From Acorus gramineus (taxonomy: Eukaryota > Streptophyta > Magnoliopsida > Acorales > Acoraceae): a stretch of 64,000 bases of DNA. The stretch spans positions 124,001 through 188,000 of the forward strand of contig JAUJYN010000025.1 of assembly GCA_030737835.1 (NCBI GenBank). Direction: 5' to 3'. The position numbers were made by a program, and so were the translations under genes. The notes under the pieces are model-generated. The model saw only the letters and a list, made by a program, of their open reading frames with translations. It ran no database searches and was not told the origin of the DNA. Below are positions 45,770 to 56,362 of this stretch, piece after piece; the first letter of the stretch is position 1, and the number at the start of each line of letters is the position of its first letter.

Positions 45770-47100
45770 ATGCCTCCTCGCAGAGGACGGCGCGGACGAG
45801 GTCCCTCTCGGTCTTTGGAGGTTTCCGGACCTACCAGAGACGAGGATGCTACCGGAGATCCCTTGACGCAGGAGCCTCCTGCTTGGGAGCGTGCTTTCGC
45901 TCGGTTGGCTGATTTGGTGGAGACACAGACGAGGATGCTGGCAGAGCAGGCTAGAGAGATTCAGGAGCTGAGGGTGACTCGCGAGGCAGTTCCGCAGGTC
46001 CCCTTGGCGGCAGATCCGCCTGTGGTACCTGATGTACCCCCAGTTCCTGTGGCAGTTCCGGCAGTGGGAGTTGAGGATCCCCTGCAGAGGGAGGAGGAGC
46101 TAGAGGCGGCAGCGCGAGTGCAGCAGAGCGGCCTCAACGCCTTTCTGAAGCTCCATCCTCCCGAGTTTCATGGGCAGTCGGCAGATCCTCTTGCGCCAGA
46201 GCGTTGGTTGAGGGAGGTGGATGTGATCTTCGCGGCCATGCTTTGCACCGATCGCCAGCGAGTCGCCCTGGCCACTTTCATGCTGAAGGGTGACGCCGCC
46301 GACTGGTGGGCTACCCGAGTGGTGGACGTCCCCGAGGGAGTGGCGCGGCTCACATGGGCGGGTTTCCAGAGGTATTTCTTGGAGGAGTATTTCCGTTCTC
46401 GGCGCGGCAGCTAGTGGAGCGGGAGTTCGAGCAGCTGACGCAGGGTTCCATGTCAGTTGCTGATTACTCTACGCGCTTCACGAGCCTTTCCAGATTCGCT
46501 CCAGCGTTGGTGATGGATGAAGGGACGCGGTGTCGTCGTTTTGAGCTGGGTCTCAGCAGCGCTATCCGGGTGCACGTCACCGCCCACGCTTTCACGAGGT
46601 ACTCCGACTTAGTGTCTCGGGCGAAGACCGTCGAGAGAGACCTCGGGATTCAAGTGCGGGCTCCGACCCCTTCTTCAGATCAGGGTCCTTCCGGGAGTCG
46701 GGACCAGGGGCAGCGCAGGAAGAGGAGGCCCCGCTTCGAGCAGTCAGCGGCTGCCTCTCCTCCAGCAGATGCGGTGCCAGTATGGGATCCGGCACCCATT
46801 GCAGCAGTGCCCATCCAGTCCTGGCAGTCGGAGAGGCGGCGCTGTTTTCATTGTCAGCGCATCGGGCATATCAGATACAATTGCCCAGATGCTGGCCGAC
46901 CCCGAGTGCCACCTCAGCAGCCGCCGTTCTTGCAGCAGCAGCTTCCGCGCCAGCAGCAGCAGCAGCCTCAGCGCCAGCAGCAGCCAGTGCAGCCGGCGAG
47001 GCGTGCCCCTGCTCCTCAGCCGCGGTTGGTTCAAGGCAGAGTTGCAGCGCTTACGGCCGAGGAGGCGCAGCCTTCGGGTGTCATGGTTCGAGGTATCATC
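45770..47100 (+). pseudogene. Tekay gag with one-base frameshift
   Basis: Starts ATG-CCTCCTCGC. A basic N-terminus and acidic coiled region are followed by the retrotransposon gag domain (LHPPEFHGQSADPLAPERWL, FMLKGDAADWW). A single-base loss near 46393 shifts the frame; it continues as FSARQLVEREFEQLTQGSMS and FELGLSSAIRVHV. The CCHC knuckle CFHCQRIGHIRYNC is intact, then a Gln-rich tail and the approach to protease (ALTAEEAQPSGVMVRGI). Sequence of a different origin begins at about 47105, before the protease active site. Confidence 0.85.
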
Positions 47101-47104
47101 TTGT

Positions 47105-47900
47105 GTTCCCAGCTTTCTAGTATAAGGATAGGTGTGTGTGTAATTGGTGGTTATTATGCAAGTGTGTGGGGTATCTGGATGAGTGAGTGTCAAGAGCGGT
47201 TGTTTGGGTTAAGGAAGCCGGGTTATAGCCGTCCTGGCAGTGAGTTCCCATCAGTAGGTACCGCCGATGCAGTCGGAGGGGTACTGAATTTGGGAGTATG
47301 CTAGGTAGGGGCTACCCGGTAAGAGATTATTGAATGGTGTCGCGAGCGTGGAATCGCTCTCCCCTTAGTTGGATCCGCGTAGTACAGCCCCGGCGTTAGA
47401 CAGGCTCCCGGTCAGAGGACCAGGCGAGCTACGGAGCGGGGAGAGGCTACCGGTGGACCAGGGGTAGAGAGCAGTCTAAGTCTCTCCCAAAGTCCCAAAA
47501 TGTCTCCTTTCGGGAGTGAGGGTGTGGATGAGGCGAAGGCGGGTCGCTCGTGACCCAATTTCTGTTGGACCGTTCCCAATGATGTTGGGTCTGGTCTTGC
47601 AAAGGATGTTGAATGACATCGTTGGGTGATCATCTAGAGGTAGATGATCCGGAGGAGTTAGTGGTATTCTTTTAAATGATGTCTTCTTCCAGTGTTCCTT
47701 TCTGGATTAAGGGGCCTTGTGAGGTCGGTGTTGGAACCCGGGCTAGGGTACTTCGTGTTCCTTGTTTGGTTGTCGGGGTATCCTATATCGGGATTTCATG
47801 GTGCCCTCCCGAGGTTTCTTTTCCCAGGTAAGGGATGCCATGGAAGCATCAGATAGATGAGAGATCAAGTGCTAGTTTGGTTAGAGGTTAAGGCCTTTTG
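47105..47900 (+). repeat. LTR-like segment inside the Tekay interior
   Basis: Words typical of this LTR family recur here in diverged form: gttagacaggc, gagctacggagcgggga, ggtggaccaggggt, gggagtgagggtgtgg, and gggtacttcgtgttccttgtttgg at about 47745. They match 44300-45100 less well than the two LTRs match each other, so this is a piece of a related element's LTR. Confidence 0.7.
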
Positions 47901-47999
47901 GGCTGAGTGGTTTCTGGTAAAGGCATATCTGTGGACCCGGGTAAGACGCTTGCTATGTCGAATTGGCGTAGGCCGTCGAACCCCGCAAGGATTCGGAGT

Positions 48000-48459
48000 T
48001 TCCCGAGTTGGAGGGTTATTGCAGGAAGCTTGACGAGGGATTCTCGAAGATAGCTGTTCCTCTTAACCGCCTTACTCGGAAGGATGTCCGGTTCGAGTGG
48101 TCCCCGTCTTGCGAGGAGAGCTTCCTGGAGTTTTATCGGAGGCTCACCTCAGCGCCAATTCTTACCTCTCCGTCTTGGAGTGGTGGGTTCGCAGTTGGGT
48201 AAAGGTGTGTCCGCGATCCTGCCCACGTCATTCCGTTCGAGCCGCTCGTCTCTGGGCCGGATAGTCATTCGTGGAGCAGTCGATTGTGATCATGGACCGC
48301 CGCGTGAGGAGGCTCTGCACCAAGACCGTCCAGTTGGTCGAGGTGCGATGGCAGCACCGTCCCGGTGTTAAGGACACTTAGGAGCTCAAGGGATGCCAGG
48401 TGTGACGCGTCTTTTCCCCTCCTAGATGTTTTTGCATATTTTGAGGACAAAATTTCCTA
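48000..48459 (+). pseudogene. Tekay RT-RNase H junction and integrase C-terminal scraps
   Basis: FSKIAVPLNRLTRKDVRFEW and SFLEFYRRLTSAPIL are the junction between RT and RNase H of chromoviruses. About 80 bp later MDRRVRRLCTKTVQLVEV then WQHRPGV corresponds to the integrase C-terminal end, followed by a remnant ending YFEDKIS. Everything between is deleted. Confidence 0.75.
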
Positions 48460-48471
48460 AGGGGGGAAGAA
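48460..48471 (+). promoter_or_regulatory. Tekay polypurine tract
   Basis: aggggggaagaa directly before TGTTATATTTG of the 3' LTR. Confidence 0.8.
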
Positions 48472-51400
48472 TGTTATATTTGTGTCACTTTTAACCTGCT
48501 GGTAACCGTTGGAGCGTCCTGGCAGTTTTTAAAATTTTTAGGGTTTTCGATCGGAACCGCTTATTTTCAGACTGTTAGCTATCGTCTGAGCTAGAGGACT
48601 CCGATTGGAAATCTAACTGCATATTTGGTGTCCTGGTGCCATTTTAGCCTCTCATGAAAATTTCATCGAATTCTGGCATCGTTTGCAAAAATTTCGCAGT
48701 TCCGGGGCGTATCCGGGTTTTTAAGTCGCGCTCTACTTAAAAGGAATCAAAAATATCTAAACACTATTCATCATCTTCCCGACTTGCTCTCTCTCTCTCC
48801 TCTCCTCCGTTTTTCTTCCGTTTGAGCCCCCTACACCCTTCAAAATCGAAAACCCAAAGCACGGGAAGTGTAGATCGGGTCCCGATCTACGCTCCGGTGT
48901 CTTCAAATCCGAATTCCGACGATCCTAGCCTCCCCGACCTCCCCTCTCTCTCCTCTGTTTCGAGCCAAATCGAGGGCCGTGATAGATCGGGGCGTGAGAA
49001 GGCTTTTGGGAAGGGTTTCGGCGCGTGGAGATCCACCGGACGCCTCTTCCTCCCCTCGGTAAGCCTCCTTTCCCTCCTTTTTCTTGTCTAGATGATTGCT
49101 AGGGGGGGGGGGGTTTTGTGGTTGGGAGGTGGTCGGTGGCAGTGGGGGTCGTCGGAGGGTGGTCGAAGGTGGTTGGAGGTGGTCGGCGGCAGTGTGAGGG
49201 GTGGTTGGTGGTGCTCGGGCTGGTGGGAGACGTCCTCGGGCGCAGGCAGCAGCGGCAGCGACCCAGGCGGCGCGCAGGCCGGGCGCGCGCGGGCACGCGC
49301 GCGTGCATGCTCGGGCGTGCGTGCGCGCGAGTGCGCGCGGGTCTGGTGCGGGGAGCTGCTCGGGCGGCTGTGCGCAGGGCTGTCCGTGCGGCTGTGTGCG
49401 AGGGGCTGATGGCGAGCTGCGCGCGAGGAGCTGGTCGCGCGGGTCCGGCGCGAGGGGCTTGTCGGGGGCGTGCGCGAGGTAGTGGCCGAGGTGCTAGGCG
49501 TGCGCGGGGTGGTGGCAGAGGTGCTAGGCAGTGCGCGCGGGTGTGCAGAGTGCGCGCGGAGGGCGCGGCGAGGCGGCCGTGGTGCGCGTGAGGCGCGGCG
49601 GAGCGGCGGAGGTGCGCGCGGGGTGCGCGCGGGGCGAGGAGGCGCGCGCGAGGCGTGCGCGGGGCGCGGCAAGGCAGGGATGGTGTGCGTGGGGGCGAGG
49701 CGCCGCGCGCGGGGGCGTGCGGGGTGCTCGCGGGCCAGCGCACGGCGTGCGGGGCGCGTGCGGGCTGCCGCGGCTGGGCTCGGTGGACGCGCGGAGCCCC
49801 GGGCGGTGCGCGGAGTGCGCGGGCTGAGGCGCGGCGGCGCGTCCGGGCGGTCGGGTGGCCGTGCGGGTGGTGGCCGGCCGTGCGGGTGGTTGTCGGAGTG
49901 CTCGGGCTAGCGTGCGTGCGGGTCGTATGCACGTTTGCCCGAGTGTTGGGAGTTTAATTATGGGTTTATGTATTTTGTAGTATTTATGGATTTTAACTCA
50001 CCATATTGATTGTCTGTCTTGCAGATCTAGACGGACGGTCGCGCGACGACCCCGATTCTGGTGAGTGGGACAATCCAACCCAGTAGAGAGGTGTTATACG
50101 CACTTGGGCGTATACCGACCTCTCCTGGGGCACCGTGGATTATATTAACCTGTAATAATATGTATTGCATGTGAGCATGATGAAAATGTAGAAATGCATG
50201 CTACCCTAGGCTTTTATGTTAGGGACTTGCACCCATAGGATATGCGTATGAGCCATGCAGCATGTCCCCTGGTTTTCATGCTAGGAAACCCCGGCCTATG
50301 CATGCGTCCTACTAGTTTATTTATTAAATTAAATGCTGGTATCTGTTAGATCGCATGTCTTAGGATAATATTATAGGGAGGAGCCTTGCGAGGTCAACGC
50401 TGAGACCCGTTTTAGGGTACTCCGTGTTCCTTGTTTGGTTGTCGGGATGTCCTGTATCGGGACCTCGGGCTGCCCTCCCAAGGTTCTAGTCCCAATAATA
50501 TTATATGTAATGATTGTATGATTGGTATAATTATTAGTATAGTTGGTAGATATTATAGGGGAGGGGCCTTGCAAGGACAGCGGTGAGACCCGGGTTAGGG
50601 TACTCCGTGTTCCTTGTTTGGTTGTCGGGGTATCCTATAACGGGAACTCACGCCGCCCTTCCGAGTTTCTTTCCCCCAATGATATTCCAGCCTCGCTGAT
50701 TTTTGTACATGTTCCCGCATCTTGATGATGCACCTGGTTGAATTCAGAGGAATTCATGACATTTGAGTTGTGATGATATGTAGTCGGCGGATCCGAGTGG
50801 ATCATATGCGTATGGATAGGCTGTTCTGTTCCCTGCGTTGGATTCGGTAGAGGCTACCCCCCAGCGTTAGACAGGGCCTTCCTGACAGAGGGCTCCCATT
50901 AGTAGGCACCTCCTGATTTGGTTTCGGACTGTGCTGAATGTGGGAGTAGACCAGGCGGCCTACGGAGTGGAGGGAGAGACTATCGGTGGACCAAGGGTGA
51001 CCAACAGCCTAGTCAGTCCCAAAATCCTATGTCACCCATTGATGGGTGAGGGTGAGGGTGTAGTGGGTTGGCGATGAGCGACCTACTGGATTTGTGAATG
51101 GATGATTATCAGTCCCATTAGCCTATGTCACCCATGGATGGGTGAGGGTGAGGGTGTAGTGGTTCGGCGAAGTACGAACCACTGGATTATGTTATGTATT
51201 GATGGCTGGATAAAATAATGGAATATTGGTAAATATTGTCTGTGTTGCGTGGGTTGTGCTGTTCACTGAGCGTGTGGCTCACCCCTCGCACATGTTTTTC
51301 CCCAGTGGTCACTGAGCCTGAGCTAGAGCCGGAGCAGCAGTTGGAGCTTTCCGAGGGATTTCTTCAGTAGCGGAGCAGCGTCACGTTCCGCGAGTGCCAG

Positions 51401-51713
51401 AGGTTATCAGCATCCCTTCTTGACTGTATGTATTTGATTTCCGTGCTTGGCACGTGTTTGTATATGTTCAGTTGTATTTGTGTATATTGGTTCTCACAGG
51501 ACAGATGATTGAGTATCGAGTCTGTAGAATGTTTATTCACAGATTCAGTCTTTTGCTTCCGCATTTGGTGTATTTATCATGTCAGCCCCTTTTGTTGCAT
51601 ATGTGTCATTCTAGTTGTCTGTGTATGATATATATTATTGACCTCCTGTGTAGGCTTCTGATATGATACATACACTTGCCGCGTCCCTGGGTTGGCCGCC
51701 CTGGGGCGTGACA
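48472..51713 (+). repeat. Tekay 3' LTR
   Basis: 3,242 bp. Nearly identical to 42388-45649; most differences are indels in the GC-rich block and a G run at about 49105, plus scattered substitutions. Same predicted intron (49059-50024). Confidence 0.93.
49270..49930. repeat. GCGCGC-rich low-complexity block (3' LTR)
   Basis: Counterpart of 43180-43860, with several length changes between the copies, as expected for unstable alternating GC tracts. Confidence 0.9.
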
Positions 51714-52230
51714 ATTGTAGTCATTGGGCGGTTGCATCAAGCAGACTCCCATAGATCAGCCCAAGTGGATCTCATATGTGAAAGAGGGGGTAAGTTTGAC
51801 AATCGTCCAAGCGCAAAAGATACCCGGTTGGAAGACAGTGGGAAAAAAAAAAGAAGCGCCGCCAAATTGGTACAAAGAAGTGTGGTTGTCCTTTCAAATT
51901 ACGCTCCATCAAAAATTCAGGGAGATGGTCATTGAGAGTTCTATGTGGTTTACATAATCATCTACTCATCGTCTACTTTGAGGGTCACTCATTCACTGGG
52001 AAGTTGATGGATGATGAATATGCCGTATTAGAGGGGATGTCATTGAGTGATTTGCGACCTCGTGATATCTTGACCCACCTGAAGAACAGAGATCCGACCA
52101 ATGTCAGCTCAATAAAGAACATATATAATGCTTGAGCAAAATTGAGGGTGCAAGAGACTTGTGACCGTACACACATGCAACAACTGATGAAGTTAATCTA
52201 CGAGCATGAATTTGCCTTTCGGTGGAGAAG

Positions 52231-54179
52231 TATGATAATCCTTTTCTTTCTTTTTTATTTATTGATAAAGCATGCTGTTAGCTTTTCTGGTCTATTTATT
52301 ACTTTCCATTTTCCTCAGACAGTGTACCAACTTTATTAGTCAATGTTATATATGCCTGTTGAGCTCTTTTTTAGTCATGTGCATGCAACATCATTTCATA
52401 TCTATTGGATATGTGTCTATGAGCTTGAGCTTGACTGCAATTTGTAGGCTTTGAGCTGAGGGTGAGTGCCCAAATTGGTCTATTTTGGCAGAGGAGCCTA
52501 AGCTGCAATGCCCCAGTTTGGCTCTGTCTGTCTGTCCCATATTATCAGTTGTTCTTCATTCTTCTATCAGATAATGTGGTCTTGGATTAAATTATAATGG
52601 TCCAATCTAAACAAAAGGAAGAGGACTCCAAACAATGGAAGAAATATTTTTCTTATGCTTATCTTCCTCGTCTTTCTCATTTAAAATTTAAAACCCTTGA
52701 AATTTCTTTAGTTCATCCCATCTCCTTCTTGAATATCACATTTCAATCTCCACAACCTAGTCCAAAGCTGATCTGTCTAACCGCTTTTGACTACATCTAA
52801 GTCTCTGAGCCCACAATCATGACCACTCTTCGAAGCCTTTGACTATAATTTGTCTAAAGGAGAATCATGGAGAGTTTCTTCTTCACCTTAATGTCTCTCA
52901 TTGAGCTGGGATCATAAAAGCATGCCTATCCCAGGATCCACTCTATCCAAGATAGGGTCCAATCTACAAACATTCCAATTATTGACAACCCTAGGTGAAT
53001 GGTAAGGAGAAAAATGAAGCACCGAAGAAAGCATGGATGAAAGTAATACGGATATAAGGAAATTATAAACTTGCACTTAAACAGAATGGATTTGTAAGGT
53101 GGCCCAAATCAATGGAAAAAAATGTTATAGTCGTTGTCGAGTTTTCATATTTCCTTTAACAAACTAAGTGCTTGAAGTACCTATAGTTTGCCTAAATGTT
53201 TCTGCTTGGGTGCGCATGGAAAACTCAGAAAAAAAGGAATTTGGAAACCATCTTTAAACTCGAGATTGGTCAACTTAATATGTAGTTCATAATTGGTCAA
53301 TCTAAAGCTGATGCTAATTTTTGTATTGTTACATGAAACTTTTACTAATTCGGCATGGAAAAATATGGCAAATCAGTCCATGTAATTTAAATGTGTGAAA
53401 ATTGTATATTTTACAATGGACCTTCAGTTGCTCGATAGTGTAGATATAATTCATGAATGCTTCAAAATGAATATTTGAATCCATCATACATACGTGATTA
53501 GTTTTACATGTAGAAAGGCATTCAGAGGGGAGAAACTAGTTACAGTCCCAATCTTTGGTATTCTTTTTGTACAAAGTGGACACTCTCAAGACTTTTAAAC
53601 TACTTTTAACTGTTAGCTTGAGCACTTAACCGTTAATCTAATAATATGAGGGGCCTTTTTTCAGCATAAAAATTTTATTTGTCATTTTTTAAATTTAGAA
53701 TATTACTTACATTATTTGCATCGGATCCTCTTGGTATGCTGAATTTTAGAACATTTTAAGTATGAAGTAAAATATGGTAGTAGTTGTTGGACATTATTAA
53801 TTTGGTACCTATGTTGGTTGAAATTAGGAGATTGCATGCATAGGAGGGAATCATGTTGTTGTGTTTTGATTTGGTGCCTATGTTGAAGTTTAAATTGAGA
53901 TTTTAAATTTATTGTTAAATTCTATTTTGTAGCGGGAGATGAAGGAGCGAAGACAGTTGCAATCCAGTCTACTGTCTAGGGAGACCAACTCTTCTACATA
54001 TTCTTTCCTGACATTACATCCATGAGTCGAATCTCTTATTGTTGTATTTTCTTTTCAAAGATATTATAATAATTTGTAATTTATATAATTACTTTTTTTA
54101 ATATATAGATTGTTTTTATTATTATTGTAATAATTAAATATTTATTTAATTGTAATATAAAAATATTTAAAAAACTAAA
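52231..54179. other. 3' interior of the second MULE
   Basis: AT-rich, no recognisable coding domain; the catalytic domain of a MULE transposase is absent. A short stretch at 53935-54025 is slightly more coding-like but unidentifiable. Confidence 0.5.
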
Positions 54180-54185
54180 AAAAGG

Positions 54186-54440
54186 TTTTCTCTACGAAAA
54201 TGGACATTTTTGCTGTGAAATATTTAATAGAGAAAAGGTTCATAATTTTTTTTATTAAGTTTACAGACTTTTAGCTGCGAATGAGTTTTGTAGCAAAATG
54301 TGTCTTTTTTGCTGCGAAAATCAAAGTCGCAGCAAAAGGTAATTATTTGTTACGAAATTTATTAAAGGATACATTTGGCTGCGAAATTAATTTCGTAGCA
54401 AATAGTATCATTTCGCTACGAAAAAATATCTTTCGAAAGA
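54186..54440. repeat. Cluster of GCTGCGAAA / TTTCGTAGC words
   Basis: The words gctgcgaaa, ctacgaaa, ttcgtagca and gtcgcagca occur repeatedly in both orientations, like subterminal repeats of a DNA transposon. No matching termini identified. Confidence 0.5.
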
Positions 54441-54624
54441 GGTCAATGGTCGTCTGTTTGTTTTGAGGGAGAGAGACATGGGCGGTCGGTGGTCGCCGCT
54501 CGGTGGTCGTCGGACGGGCGGTCGGTGGTTGCGATTGCTGTTCGGGGTCGTCAGCTTATTTTGAGGGAGAGATACCCTGCAGTGATTTCGAAAGAGGGGT
54601 TAGGGTTCTCAATTGCTTTTGGGG

Positions 54625-54805
54625 ATGATTTAAACCGTCCAAATCCGAAGATGATAGACAGTTGTGATCGCAAGAGAAAAGAAAACAGAAAGAGACGGAA
54701 CAAACTTTGGGATTTTCTGTTAAATAAGAGCACTTGAACACGTGTTGTCTTCCTATGGGCCAAAACAAAAACTCTCCGTTTTATCAAAACAGACGATTCG
54801 AACCC
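54625..54805 (-). repeat. Right TIR of the second MULE
   Basis: Inverted partner of 40952-41125; ends at gattcgaaccc before the 9-bp duplication. Confidence 0.75.
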
Positions 54806-55205
54806 CACACCGCACACCCAGAAGTAGCGGAGATATTTCTGCAGTGCATTGGACTGCTACGTGGCCGGATCAAAACAGAAACTCTCGTGGTCAGCCTGTG
54901 CACCTTGTACGTCTCCTCCTGAAGCTTTGTTATAATAAGGAGATGCATAATGAAATTAAAGGATAAATGAATAGATAAATAATTAAAATAAAATAAAATG
55001 GGAACATTTGTTTTGGTTTATAAAAATAATAATATTTTATTGGATAGGTAAATTTCAAATCTCAAATGCAATCTCACAAATGCTTCAAATATATTTTAAT
55101 TTTTTAAAAATAATAAATCTTATTTAATAAGATATGTGTTTTTTATTAAAAAAAAAATATTGTAAAGAACTCTTATTGGAATTGAAAATGAATCCATTGT
55201 TACAA

Positions 55206-55244
55206 AGTGTGTGTGTGCGCGCGCGCGCGTGTGTATATATATAT
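55206..55244. repeat. Compound (GT)n(GC)n(GT)n(AT)n microsatellite
   Basis: tgtgtgtgtgcgcgcgcgcg followed by tgtgtatatatatata. Alternating purine-pyrimidine throughout. Confidence 0.9.
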
Positions 55245-55724
55245 AACTGCATTTGAAGCTATATAATAAAATATAAAAGTGTCTTAATACATTTCACCTA
55301 ACGCTAAAAATAACATGTAACCTCTCTCTTTTATCCTAATTTTTACAATTATAAATAAAAATAAAATTAATAAACATTTTATTTTTTAAAATTAAAATAA
55401 TTTATCCTTAAAATCTTATTCTTTTGTTAGATTATGATTAAAGGCCGTTGGTTGGATTAATTCAAAACTGTAAAAAAGAATTTAAGCACTGTTTTTTTTT
55501 TTTTAATATCAGGTAAACAGTTTAATCGGTTCTCTATTTTGAAAAAAATTGCATGATAGGAATCAAAATAGTGCACTAAGTGCACCCAGAAGAGAGGATT
55601 CCAAACATTTTTTTGGAAAAAAATCCAAAAAACCGTTACAACCAATGACAGAACCCACTGACTTTTTCTAAAGCTATAATAGTGTTATTTGAATTTTTTT
55701 TAATATTTTTTTTTTTAAAAAAAA

Positions 55725-56000
55725 GAAAAATGATACACCCAGCCACATTCAAAACTCAGACCTTAAATGTTTTTATTTTTTAAAAACAATAAAAATCATT
55801 TAATGAGGTATATGCTTTAATGAAAAATGCATGTCGCTCAATTTCGAGTTAAATGAACCAATTTTTAATAAGTGTAAGAAAAAATTTAGTGAGGTATATA
55901 AATAGTCTAATGAGATGTATGCTTCACTGAGTCTGTAACGAGGTATATATATCTGTGTTTTGGATTGAGAAAAAAATTGAGTGAACAGCACTCTTTTAAA
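55725..56000. repeat. Dispersed repeat, copy A
   Basis: Shares with 59271-59545 the words taatgaggtatat/taatgagatatat, gatgaaaaa-at, ccaatttttaa-like and agaaaaaattt, in the same order. MITE-like; termini uncertain. Confidence 0.5.
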
Positions 56001-56362
56001 AAATACCCAAATGGTACAAAAAAACAAAACGCCACCTGACCCACATGCCCTAACCAAAATTAAGCCAAAACAAAAATAAATAAGAAAAAAACTTTAAACA
56101 CACTCTGATCTCCTCCATTCATTCAAACCATCCCCTCCTCCTCCCAAACCTAACCAAGAAGTCGTGAAAATCAATCAATAAATACCTCTCCCAACCATAT
56201 GTATATACAATTCCATCCACCATCGACCGACATGTCTCCTCCTCTCTTTCAGGCGCAACTTCTTCTTCTTCATCCACTAACATATAAAAAACGATCGATG
56301 ACCCAATAACAAAAAAAAAAAAAAACTAATTATACGATCAGGTATCGACTGCCGAGCCAAAG

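Larger units (their letters stand above)
42388..51713 (+). mobile_element. Ty3/gypsy Tekay (Del-type chromovirus) derivative, recent insertion
   Basis: Bounded by two very similar ~3.25-kb LTRs and a perfect 5-bp duplication attgt (42383-42387 and 51714-51718). The interior is only 2.8 kb: primer site, gag, a foreign LTR-like piece, and scraps of RT-RNase H and integrase end. Very long LTRs and the gag type fit the Tekay/Del clade. The close LTR similarity indicates a recent insertion although the interior cannot encode its own enzymes, so it was probably mobilised in trans. Confidence 0.9.
42100..52230 (+). pseudogene. FAR1/MULE-type transposase N-terminal fragment, interrupted
   Basis: One exon ends at 42234 (CTTG/GTAATG); the next starts at 42320 (TTTTAG/GG). 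It reads FNNRAEVIDWVKRVGRNIRV until 42387. Removing the Tekay element and one TSD copy continues exactly in frame as IVVIGRLHQADSH and ICERGGKFD. Later pieces, in shifted frames, are CGLHNHLLIVYFEGHSFTGK, DILTHLKNRDPTNVSSIKN and QQLMKLIYEHEF. This is the conserved zinc-cluster region of plant FAR1-derived MULE transposases. No DDE or SWIM domain follows before the TIR. A stop and a frameshift also exist on the right side, so it was probably dead independently of the insertion. Confidence 0.75.
40952..54805 (+). mobile_element. Second MULE with FAR1-like remnant, split by a Tekay element
   Basis: Ends read GGGTTC-gaa-cGTCTGTTTTGATAAAAC inward and stay similar for about 150-190 bp (cccata-gaagac, atttaacagaaaa-ccca). 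The flanking 9-mers are caccccgca (40943-40951) and cacaccgca (54806-54814), 8 of 9 identical, a MULE-type target duplication. Without the 9.3-kb insertion the element is about 4.5 kb. It has only the N-terminal part of a FAR1/MULE-type transposase, so it is non-autonomous. Confidence 0.8.
54815..56362. other. Upstream region of the OPT gene
   Basis: AT-rich intergenic DNA with a compound microsatellite (55206-55244: GT, GC, GT, then AT repeats) and a dispersed repeat (about 55725-56000) shared with OPT intron 3. The last 250 bp are C/T-rich and likely contain the OPT promoter and leader. No reliable TATA box. Confidence 0.5.
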
